From positions 1 through 5,240 of the forward strand of contig JAXGTD010000196.1 in NCBI GenBank assembly GCA_040775095.1: a stretch of 5,240 nucleotides of DNA, given 5' to 3'. Every line of letters begins with the position of its first letter. Positions within the stretch are counted from its first letter, which is position 1. Made by a program: the position numbers and the translations under genes. The notes under the pieces were generated by a model. It made no database searches and was not told the DNA's origin. It saw only the letters and a program-made list of their open reading frames with translations. Shown in pieces: positions 1 to 4,334 of the stretch. The DNA is from JAXGTD01 sp040775095 (lineage in GTDB: Bacteria > Pseudomonadota > Gammaproteobacteria > Chromatiales > Chromatiaceae).

Positions 1-1
1 C

Positions 2-778
2 GGGCGCGGCGGCTCGGATACCTCCGCGGTGGCGATGGCCGCCGCGCTCAAGGCCGACGAGTGCCAGATCTACACCGATGTCGATGGCGTCTACACCACC
101 GACCCGCGCATCGAGCCCAAGGCGCGCAAGCTCGATCGCATCACCTTCGAGGAGATGCTGGAGATGGCCAGCCTGGGATCGAAGGTCCTGCAGATTCGGT
201 CCGTGGACTTCGCGGGCAAGTATCTTGTCCCATTGCGTGTGCTCTCCAGCTTTCAGGAAGGCGAGGGCACCTTGATCACGTTTGAGGAAGAGACCGTGGA
301 AGACGCCAAGATTGCCGGAATTGCCTTCGCCCGCGACGAGGCCAAGCTGACTATCCTCGGTGTCCCCGATCAGCCCGGGGTCGCCTACAAGATTCTGGGG
401 CCGATCTCTGACGCAAACATCGAGGTCGACATGATCATTCAGAACATCACCGCGGACCAGAAGACGACCGACTTCACCTTTACCGTCCACCACAATGATT
501 ATGCCAAGGCGCTTGGGCTATTGCAGCGGACCGCCGACGAGTTGTCGGCGCGCGAGGTGGTGGGTGATGAGACTATCGCCAAGATCTCGCTGGTCGGCGT
601 CGGTATGCGCTCGCACGCGGGCATCGCCAGCCAGATGTTCGCGACGCTGGCGAAAGAGGGCATCAATATCCGAATGATCTCCACCTCGGAGATCAAGATT
701 TCTGTCGTGATCGACGATCGCTATCTGGAGCTTGGTGTGCGCGCCCTGCACGAGGCCTTTCATCTCGACGCCGAATAG
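2..778 (+). CDS. lysC: Aspartate kinase, C-terminal part (5' end outside window)
   Basis: Aspartate kinase phosphorylates L-aspartate with ATP in the cytosol, the first step towards lysine, threonine, methionine and diaminopimelate. The frame is open from base 2, so the gene starts upstream. The visible 258 residues begin in the catalytic domain with GRGGSDTSAVAMAAAL, followed by CQIYTDVDGVYTTDPR and the helix MLEMASLGSKVLQIRSV, all hallmarks of the kinase fold. Two ACT regulatory domains follow: one around AKLTILGVPDQPGVAYKI and one around ISLVGVGMRSHAGIASQMF to the end, including INIRMISTSEIKISVVI. Proteobacterial monofunctional enzymes are about 405-410 residues, so roughly 150 N-terminal residues are missing. 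The paired ACT domains imply allosteric control by lysine and/or threonine (family knowledge). The GTG at 29 is an internal codon. The gene ends in TAG, and csrA follows on the same strand 329 bases later. Confidence 0.96.
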   Translation, partial: GRGGSDTSAVAMAAALKADECQIYTDVDGVYTTDPRIEPKARKLDRITFEEMLEMASLGSKVLQIRSVDFAGKYLVPLRVLSSFQEGEGTLITFEEETVEDAKIAGIAFARDEAKLTILGVPDQPGVAYKILGPISDANIEVDMIIQNITADQKTTDFTFTVHHNDYAKALGLLQRTADELSAREVVGDETIAKISLVGVGMRSHAGIASQMFATLAKEGINIRMISTSEIKISVVIDDRYLELGVRALHEAFHLDAE

Positions 779-917
779 CGCCGCTGCATCAGAGAGCGGG
801 CCGCGGGCGGATTCCTATGTCGGCATAGACCTGTTCCCCGGTGCCCAGCAAGGATTCCGAGCGAGCCGGGATTGCCCCGGGGTGCCGTGTTTCCCGGTAT
901 TTTTCGTTCACGCGCGT

Positions 918-946
918 TTGACGCAATGCCGGCCGATTCGTATACG
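918..946 (+). promoter_or_regulatory. Candidate sigma70 promoter upstream of csrA (distal)
   Basis: TTGACG at 918-923 and TATACG at 941-946 are separated by exactly 17 bases. The -35 matches five of six consensus positions and the -10 matches four of six. The predicted transcript would carry a csrA leader of about 150 bases. The call rests on motif match only. Confidence 0.5.
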
Positions 947-949
947 GTA

Positions 950-976
950 TTGCGGGAGATCGACTCTTGTTACAAT
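950..976 (+). promoter_or_regulatory. Candidate sigma70 promoter upstream of csrA (proximal)
   Basis: A strong -10 hexamer, TACAAT, lies at 971-976. The best -35 is TTGCGG at 950-955, with a short 15-base spacer. It would start transcription near 983, giving a leader of about 125 bases. In well-studied relatives csrA is driven by several promoters, so this and the distal candidate could both be used. Confidence 0.42.
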
Positions 977-1084
977 CTTCGCGGGCCTGATTTAGCTGGC
1001 TCGGTAGACCGCGGACTTGACGGCAGTCGACCGTGCGCGACGGCGCGTGCGTCCAGGCAAGGGTGGACAGTCCGCGTATTCGAT

Positions 1085-1101
1085 AGGGAACTTAGGGAGA
1101 A
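1085..1101 (+). promoter_or_regulatory. csrA ribosome-binding site with tandem AGGGA motifs (possible CsrA autoregulation)
   Basis: AGGGA occurs at 1085-1089 and again at 1094-1098. The second copy is the Shine-Dalgarno sequence, ending 9 bases before the ATG at 1108. CsrA binds GGA-containing sites overlapping ribosome-binding sites, and E. coli CsrA represses its own mRNA this way. Two GGA triplets nine bases apart here suggest the same feedback, though no hairpin clearly presenting them is visible. Confidence 0.45.
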
Positions 1102-1107
1102 ACCACT

Positions 1108-1329
1108 ATGTTGATATTGACCCGCAGGGTCGGTGAAACTCTGATGATCGGTGACGATGTGACAGTCACCGTGCTCGGAGTCAAGGGTAACCAGGTCCGC
1201 ATCGGCGTGAATGCACCGCGCGATGTGGCCGTGCACCGAGAAGAGATCTACGAACGGATAAAACGGGAGCAGGCACAGCAGACAGAATCCCAGCCAAATG
1301 TCGCGGGCGAGGACCCAATGGCTGACTAG
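1108..1329 (+). CDS. csrA: Carbon storage regulator CsrA (RsmA family)
   Basis: CsrA is a small homodimeric RNA-binding protein that binds GGA motifs in mRNA leaders and changes translation or stability, linking carbon storage, motility and biofilm genes. In cells with a Csr/Rsm circuit it is titrated by small RNAs. The 73-residue product begins MLILTRRVGETLMIGDDVTV, matching the family from the first residue. The RNA-contact residues known in E. coli are present at the same numbers: L4, R6, V40, V42, H43, R44 and I47 (RDVAVHREEIYERI). The C-terminal tail after about residue 55 (REQAQQTESQPN...) is longer than the 61-residue E. coli protein and polar, probably disordered, as in several gammaproteobacteria. 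The ATG has a good AGGGA ribosome-binding site. Position between lysC and tRNA-Ser is conserved in gammaproteobacteria. Confidence 0.97.
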   Translation: MLILTRRVGETLMIGDDVTVTVLGVKGNQVRIGVNAPRDVAVHREEIYERIKREQAQQTESQPNVAGEDPMAD

Positions 1330-1347
1330 ATGAATGTCTTGGCAGGT

Positions 1348-1375
1348 CGGTGAGTCGGGTTCGCCCGGCTCGCTG
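1348..1375 (+). terminator. Stem-loop with TTCG loop after csrA (possible terminator without U tract)
   Basis: Eighteen bases after the csrA stop, 1348-1359 pairs with 1364-1375 through a 12-bp stem that includes three G-U pairs. It is closed by the very stable TTCG tetraloop at 1360-1363. The core is GAGTCGGG/CCCGGCTC. No T run follows, so it may instead be an mRNA 3' stabiliser or a Rho-associated barrier. Confidence 0.4.
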
Positions 1376-1668
1376 GCCTGACATCGTGGCCTCGTCTGGC
1401 TTGTCCGAGAACCGACCTTTCGCCGCCACGACCTATCCTCTGGCTGGTATTCCACCTCAGGTCCGCGCCCCTTCACAACTCCGCGCGACCTGCCCGCGAC
1501 AAATCGCCGCCTCAGCGTCTCGACGGCGCGTATCCGCGCATCCATCGTCTCGAACCCCGCCCATGCTGCAATGCAGCACCGGTATCTGCCGACCCGGGCA
1601 CGGTGGGCCGGACTCCACTTCAGGGCGATGTCCCTCCCGATTTGGCTGGTCCCGCCGCGGGAAAAACC

Positions 1669-1677
1669 TGCTACAAT
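1669..1677 (+). promoter_or_regulatory. Extended -10 promoter for tRNA-Ser
   Basis: TGCTACAAT is a TGn extended -10 joined to a near-consensus hexamer (TACAAT at 1672-1677), placed 14 bases before the mature tRNA. It is followed by a GC-rich discriminator (TCGCCGCG), typical of stable-RNA promoters under stringent control. No good -35 is seen at the normal distance, which fits the extended -10 type. Confidence 0.55.
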
Positions 1678-1691
1678 TCGCCGCGTTTTCC

Positions 1692-1782
1692 GGAGAGATG
1701 GCCGAGTGGCTGAAGGCGCTCCCCTGCTAAGGGAGTATGGGTTAATAGCCCATCGAGGGTTCGAATCCCTCTCTCTCCGCCA
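1692..1782 (+). tRNA. tRNA-Ser (anticodon GCT)
   Basis: This 91-nt class II tRNA reads AGC/AGT serine codons. The acceptor stem GGAGAGA (1692-1698) pairs with TCTCTCC (1772-1778), with discriminator G at 1779 and encoded CCA at 1780-1782. The anticodon stem CTCCC (1719-1723) pairs with GGGAG (1731-1735), and loop CTGCTAA places GCT at 1726-1728. A long variable arm (ATGGG...CCCAT) is the serine identity feature. The T arm is GAGGG-TTCGAAT-CCCTC (1755-1771). All helices pair fully. Its 3' end abuts accessory DNA, as is common for tRNA-linked insertion sites. Confidence 0.98.
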
Positions 1783-1784
1783 CA

Positions 1785-1803
1785 TAAAAAAGGGGTCAGG
1801 GCC
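1785..1803 (+). repeat. Left copy of imperfect flanking repeat (TAAAAAAGGGGTC type)
   Basis: TAAAAAAGGGGTCAGGGCC starts two bases after the tRNA CCA. A near copy, TAAAAAAGGGTCGGAGCC, lies at 3283-3300 in the same orientation (16 matches, two mismatches, one gap). Such A6-GGG(G)TC motifs frequently border RAYT genes in gammaproteobacteria (family knowledge). Here they bracket the transposase and the MNT/HEPN pair. Confidence 0.5.
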
Positions 1804-1904
1804 GGTTTCCGAGCACGCGTTCGAAGCCATACTCCTGGGAGGCCCCACAAGCCGCGCCGAATCCCACGCCGCGCAAGCCCAGGTTTTTCCTCCCCGGTGT
1901 CCCC

Positions 1905-2420
1905 GTGCACGTGGCCCAGCGCGGCAGCAAGCGGCAGCTGATCTTCTTCGAGAGCGCCGACTACGAGGCCTATCTGGGCTGGCTGAGAGAGGCGTCGACT
2001 CGCTGGGCGTGCAGGGTCCACGCGTATGTCCTGATGACCAACCACGTCCACCTGCTCATGACCCCGGACGACGCCGACAGCGTCAGTCGGGCCATGCAAT
2101 ATCTGGGTCGGCGCTATGTGCCCTACGTCAACCGCAGCTATCAGCGCAGCGGGACGCTGTGGGAGGGACGCCTCAAGAGCGGCCTGGTGCAGACCGAGGC
2201 GTACCCGCCGCGCTGCTATGGCTGCATCGAGTGCAACCCGGTGCGGGCGGGGATGGTCGAGGCTCCAGGGCAATACCCTTGGTCGAGCTATGTGCACAAC
2301 GCGTGGGGGGCAGCAAATCCGCTGATCAGCGAGCATGTCGAGGATCATCGACTCGGTGCAGGCGATGCTGAACGGCAGCCACCTCGTTTGTGCGTAATGG
2401 ATGGATCTATTGAGTCGTGA
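1905..2420 (+). CDS. REP-associated tyrosine transposase (Y1/HUH, IS200-like), probably inactive
   Basis: RAYTs are single-strand-specific HUH endonucleases thought to mobilise REP hairpins. Family landmarks: QRGSKRQLIFF, HAYVLMTNHVHLLMTP with the H-V-H metal-binding pair at residues 47 and 49, GTLWEGRLKSGLV, and NPVRAGMVEAPGQYPWSSY. GTG at 1905 is the first standard start, but homology extends 13 codons upstream (1866-1904 translates as TPRKPRFFLPGVP). The family's start Met position is ACG at 1866-1868, so the first beta-strand is lost unless ACG is used. The catalytic Tyr of the usual YIELNPVRA motif is Cys107 here (GCIECNPVRA, codon TGC at 2223-2225). Homology stops near residue 160 (LGAGDAERQ), before the usual basic C-terminal tail, giving 171 residues against about 220-240. 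The H-V-H pair is intact. I infer a decaying, non-catalytic copy. Confidence 0.85.
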   Translation: MHVAQRGSKRQLIFFESADYEAYLGWLREASTRWACRVHAYVLMTNHVHLLMTPDDADSVSRAMQYLGRRYVPYVNRSYQRSGTLWEGRLKSGLVQTEAYPPRCYGCIECNPVRAGMVEAPGQYPWSSYVHNAWGAANPLISEHVEDHRLGAGDAERQPPRLCVMDGSIES

Positions 2421-2421
2421 T

Positions 2422-2443
2422 GCCGGAGCGTTCGGCCTTTTTT
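2422..2443 (+). terminator. Rho-independent terminator after the transposase gene
   Basis: GCCGGA (2422-2427) pairs with TTCGGC (2431-2436), including one G-T pair, around a GCG loop. It is followed by C and six T (2438-2443). It starts just after the TGA at 2418-2420. The stem is short but the arrangement is canonical. Confidence 0.55.
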
Positions 2444-2451
2444 CAGTCCCA

Positions 2452-2473
2452 AGCTAAGATACTGGGGTTAGCT
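2452..2473. promoter_or_regulatory. Inverted repeat upstream of the MNT gene (possible operator)
   Basis: AGCTAA (2452-2457) and TTAGCT (2468-2473) form a 6-bp inverted repeat with a 10-base spacer, 35 bases before the MNT start. TAAGAT at 2455-2460 could be a -10 overlapping it, but no -35 is convincing. Toxin-antitoxin operons are often autoregulated, so an operator here is plausible but not shown. Confidence 0.25.
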
Positions 2474-2507
2474 GTCTCCTGCCTTTCCGTGTGAGACATC
2501 GCGTAAG

Positions 2508-2891
2508 ATGGAAACGAACAACCCATCGGCCACCATCGATCCAGCTACAGCCAAGGCCCTGTGCCTGTTCTCCGCGCGGATCACTGCCAAGTACGACGTG
2601 CTGGACCAGCTGCTGTTTGGCAGCCGCGCCCGCGGCGATCACGCCCGCGACAGCGAGGCCGATGTCGCCGTGCTGCTGCGCGGAGTCCACCAGCGCCTGC
2701 TGCCCACCAAGCTCGCCATGGCCGACGAGGCGTTCGACGTGCTGCTGGAGACCGGTATCCGCATCCAACCCCTGCCCATTTGGGAAGACGAGTGGGCGGA
2801 CCCGGATCACTGCGCCAATCCCCGGCTACTGAAGAACATCGCCCGCGAGGGCGCGCGCTTGCGACCCGGTCGAGCGACAATGCGGCGCTGA
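2508..2891 (+). CDS. MNT-domain nucleotidyltransferase, MntA-like antitoxin
   Basis: Minimal nucleotidyltransferases of this type act as antitoxins: MntA adenylylates its HEPN partner (HepT) and silences its RNase activity (established for the MntA-HepT pair). The 127-residue product has the signature GSRARGDHARDSEADVAVLL (G38, S39, then E50 and D52). The family motif is GSx10DxD, so the first acidic residue is Glu rather than Asp. The C-terminal half (ETGIRIQPLPIWEDEW, ANPRLLKNIAREGARL) fits the soluble MNT subfamily paired with HEPN proteins. ATG at 2508 is preceded only by a weak GTAAG, so translation may be poor. The TGA overlaps the ATG of the HEPN gene (TGATG, 2889-2893), implying translational coupling. 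I call it an antitoxin from context; activity is uncertain because of E50 and the damaged partner. Confidence 0.85.
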   Translation: METNNPSATIDPATAKALCLFSARITAKYDVLDQLLFGSRARGDHARDSEADVAVLLRGVHQRLLPTKLAMADEAFDVLLETGIRIQPLPIWEDEWADPDHCANPRLLKNIAREGARLRPGRATMRR

Positions 2892-3281
2892 TGCAGAAGG
2901 CCGGCCGGGCCCTGGTGTCGGCCCGCCCGTTGCTCGACGCCGGCGACACGGACGGGGCCTGTAATCGGGCCTACCACGCGATGTTCGACGCGGCGCGGGC
3001 CGCGCTTGCCAATGAGGTCGAGCCCCAGACGACCAAGGCCCATGGCGGTCTCATCGCGGCTTTCGGTCTCCATCTGGTCAAGTCCGGCCGGCTGCCGAAG
3101 CAGCTGGGACGGATGCAAAATCGCGCGCAGGAGGTTCGGCTGCTGGCGGACTACACCGGCGGCTTGGTCGAGCCCGGGGGACGCACGCGAGCTGCTCTCC
3201 CAGGCAGAGGCCGTCGTCGACGCGCTGAGGGACTATCTGGATGTGTCCCGAGACGCAGTCCGGACGCACGCGAAAGACTAG
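2891..3281 (+). pseudogene. HEPN-domain protein (HepT-like toxin), frameshifted
   Basis: HEPN proteins in MNT pairs are helical, usually RNase toxins. From ATG 2891, coupled to the MNT stop, the frame gives MQKAGRALVSARPLLDAGD, the helix CNRAYHAMFDAARAAL (residues 25-40) and EVRLLADYTGG (81-91), typical of the PF05168 HEPN family. I see RLLADY (83-88) but no clear Rx4-6H catalytic motif. After residue 96 (VEPG) the frame leaves the family and runs to 3454 as Arg/Gly-rich sequence (187 residues in all). The expected continuation, DARELLSQAEAVVDALRDYL and on to the TAG at 3279-3281, is in the +1 frame. Removing one G from the GGGGG run at 3176-3180 restores a 129-residue protein of normal length. 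Causes could be a real one-base insertion, a sequencing error, or slippage on the G run. Without slippage the C-terminal helix is lost. Confidence 0.8.
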
Positions 3282-3282
3282 T

Positions 3283-3300
3283 TAAAAAAGGGTCGGAGCC
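3283..3300 (+). repeat. Right copy of imperfect flanking repeat (TAAAAAAGGGTC type)
   Basis: TAAAAAAGGGTCGGAGCC begins one base after the restored HEPN stop (3281) and matches the copy at 1785-1803 apart from two substitutions and one gap. It marks the right edge of the accessory block. Confidence 0.5.
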
Positions 3301-3375
3301 TGCGGTATCCCCACAAATTCACAGCCGCCTCGAGGCGGTGTGTCGGCTGCCAAACCGCTTCTGCAAAGCCTGCGT

Positions 3376-3399
3376 GTCGCCCGCAAGCGGGCTCCTACG
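3376..3399 (-). repeat. REP unit, inverted copy
   Basis: A 24-base unit whose reverse complement is identical to 3459-3482. On the minus strand it starts C-GTAG-GAGCCCGC and forms a hairpin GCCCGC/GCGGGC. The GTAG head followed by a GC hairpin is the usual layout of REP sequences recognised by RAYT transposases. Confidence 0.75.
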
Positions 3400-3406
3400 G
3401 GCCGCC

Positions 3407-3438
3407 GACACCGCTTGGCGTGGCGACCCCGCGGTGTC
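3407..3438. repeat. Inner inverted repeat nested within the REP pair
   Basis: GACACCGC (3407-3414) and GCGGTGTC (3431-3438) are a perfect 8-bp inverted repeat inside the larger REP palindrome. The whole element could fold as a nested cruciform or long RNA hairpin. Confidence 0.6.
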
Positions 3439-3458
3439 TATGCCAGTACGGTAATCGG

Positions 3459-3482
3459 CGTAGGAGCCCGCTTGCGGGCGAC
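3459..3482 (+). repeat. REP unit, direct copy
   Basis: This 24-base unit is headed by GTAG at 3460-3463 and has the hairpin GCCCGC-TT-GCGGGC. It is a perfect inverted copy of 3376-3399, with 59 bases between the two, forming a REP doublet (BIME-like). The identity ends exactly at the unit boundaries, which argues for a mobile unit rather than chance dyad symmetry. Confidence 0.75.
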
Positions 3483-3533
3483 CCGACGGAGGGCGGCCGG
3501 GTGCGGACGTGAGCGACAGACTTGTCCATGACC

Positions 3534-3556
3534 CAGGGCTGTCACCCCCTGTTTTT
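3534..3556 (+). terminator. Weak rho-independent terminator candidate (plus strand)
   Basis: CAGGG (3534-3538) pairs with CCCTG (3547-3551) around an 8-base loop, followed directly by TTTTT. The stem is only 5 bp. It could stop read-through from the MNT/HEPN operon towards the convergent gene. Confidence 0.3.
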
Positions 3557-3631
3557 CCGACCGATATTTTGCGGATGCGGCAGGGAAGACGCTGGATCGG
3601 CCTCTCCCGCGCGCCCCGAGGCCGCCGGATC

Positions 3632-3661
3632 CTCGGCCAGCGCGGACTCGCTGGCCCCGAG
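3632..3661 (-). terminator. Hairpin downstream of the response regulator (terminator-like, no U tract)
   Basis: GGCCAGCG (3635-3642) pairs perfectly with CGCTGGCC (3649-3656) around a 6-base loop. The stem extends outward through CTC/GAG with a small bulge. It lies about 20 bases after the minus-strand stop. No T run follows on the minus strand, so termination is only a guess. Confidence 0.35.
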
Positions 3662-3680
3662 CGAGCGGCCTGGCCAGGCG

Positions 3681-4334
3681 TCAGGCCTGTTCCAACTCCC
3701 ACTGCACCGCCTGTCGCATCAACTGCCCCGATGTCGTCAGACCGAGCTTGCGCTTGATCTTCTCGCGGTGGGTCTCGACCGTCTTGACGCTGAGACTGAG
3801 CTGCCGGGCGATCTCCCCTGTCGAGCAGCCCTGGCCGATGAGCTCGAACACCTCGAGCTCGCGGTTGCTCAGATCCTCGACGGACGAGCCGCCCGTGGCG
3901 GGATGCTGCGCGAGTCCGGCGATGATCCGTTCGACCATGTCCGAACCCAGATAGCGCTTGCCCGCGATCACCTGGCGCAACGCGCTGATGACGTGCCGGG
4001 CGACCTCGTGCTTGCTGATGTAGCCACGGGCGCCGAGATTGATGGCGCGCTCGGCGAACAGCGACTCGTCGCGCATGGAGCACACGAGCATCTTGAGATC
4101 GGGGAAATGGCTGTTCAGCCGCCGGATCAGGTCGAGCCCGTTGCCGTCGGCGAGGACGAGGTCGATCAGCACCACGTCCGGCTTGAGGTTGCGCACGAGC
4201 TCCTGCGCCTGGCGCATCGTGCCGGCCTCGCCGCACACGCTCAGATCCGCCTCTCCGGCGATCAGGTACTTGAGCCCCTCGCGCACGACGGGGTGATCAT
4301 CGACAATGAGGATTCGGCTTGGTTCCTTTTTCAT
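3681..4334 (-). CDS. NarL/FixJ-family two-component response regulator
   Basis: A cytosolic transcription factor whose receiver is phosphorylated by a sensor kinase to control DNA binding. The 217-residue product has a receiver domain (about 5-120): acidic pocket D12-D13 in ILIVDDHPVVREGL, phospho-acceptor D58 in VVLIDLVLADGNGLD, switch residue S86 in MLVCSMRDES, and K108 in GARGYISK. A LuxR-type helix-turn-helix follows (about 153-215): LSNRELEVFELIGQGCSTGEIARQLSLSVKTVETHREKIKRKLGL. Length is normal. I chose ATG at 4334-4332 because GGAGGGTC lies just upstream (4345-4338 on the minus strand) and the receiver starts at once. An upstream in-frame start at 4418 would add 28 residues unlike the family. 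No kinase gene is adjacent in the window, so partner, signal and targets are unknown. It is convergent with the MNT/HEPN operon. Confidence 0.95.
   Translation of the reverse strand: MKKEPSRILIVDDHPVVREGLKYLIAGEADLSVCGEAGTMRQAQELVRNLKPDVVLIDLVLADGNGLDLIRRLNSHFPDLKMLVCSMRDESLFAERAINLGARGYISKHEVARHVISALRQVIAGKRYLGSDMVERIIAGLAQHPATGGSSVEDLSNRELEVFELIGQGCSTGEIARQLSLSVKTVETHREKIKRKLGLTTSGQLMRQAVQWELEQA

Larger units (their letters stand above)
779..1107 (+). other. lysC-csrA intergenic region (leader of csrA)
   Basis: These 329 bases contain no convincing gene. After the lysC stop there is no classical U-tract terminator, only GC-rich dyads such as CCGGG/CCCGG at 866-870 and 876-880. The second half carries the csrA promoter candidates and a leader of about 100 bases. 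Open frames across it are shadows without recognisable protein features. Confidence 0.7.
1330..1691 (+). other. csrA-tRNA-Ser gene-free region
   Basis: No gene is supported in these 362 bases. They contain the TTCG hairpin near the csrA end, a 15-base odd palindrome (TGCTGCA-A-TGCAGCA, 1564-1578) and the tRNA promoter near 1672. The open frames crossing it are low-complexity Arg/Ser/Pro-rich translations without domain features. Confidence 0.65.
3282..3680. other. Intergenic region between HEPN gene and response regulator
   Basis: This 399-base stretch has no supported gene. It contains the right flanking repeat, a 14-base palindrome CCGCCTCGAGGCGG (3325-3338), the inverted REP pair, a weak plus-strand terminator near 3534-3556, a strong hairpin at 3632-3661, and a 12-base palindrome GCCTGGCCAGGC (3668-3679) touching the stop of the convergent response regulator gene. 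Confidence 0.65.

Noticed and set aside
970..1848. 292-residue minus-strand open frame over csrA and the tRNA
   Set aside because: It is antisense to csrA and tRNA-Ser. The stretch WRRERDSNPRW is the well-known spurious translation of an antisense tRNA, and no domain is recognisable.
1671..2348. 225-residue minus-strand open frame over the tRNA and transposase
   Set aside because: It is antisense to the tRNA and RAYT gene. GERGIRTLDGLLTHTPLAGERLQPLG is antisense-tRNA translation, not protein.
1571..2371. 266-residue plus-strand open frame through the tRNA and transposase
   Set aside because: It reads across the mature tRNA and lies in another frame of the transposase, whose own frame carries the clear family motifs.
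3376..3482. CRISPR array or transposon terminal inverted repeats
   Set aside because: There are only two units in inverted orientation, with no regular spacers, no cas genes and no transposase between them. The GTAG-headed hairpin layout fits REP elements better.
3319..4236. 305-residue minus-strand open frame over the response regulator and REP pair
   Set aside because: It is a shifted frame of the response regulator with Arg/Pro/Ala-rich sequence, and it runs through the REP palindromes.
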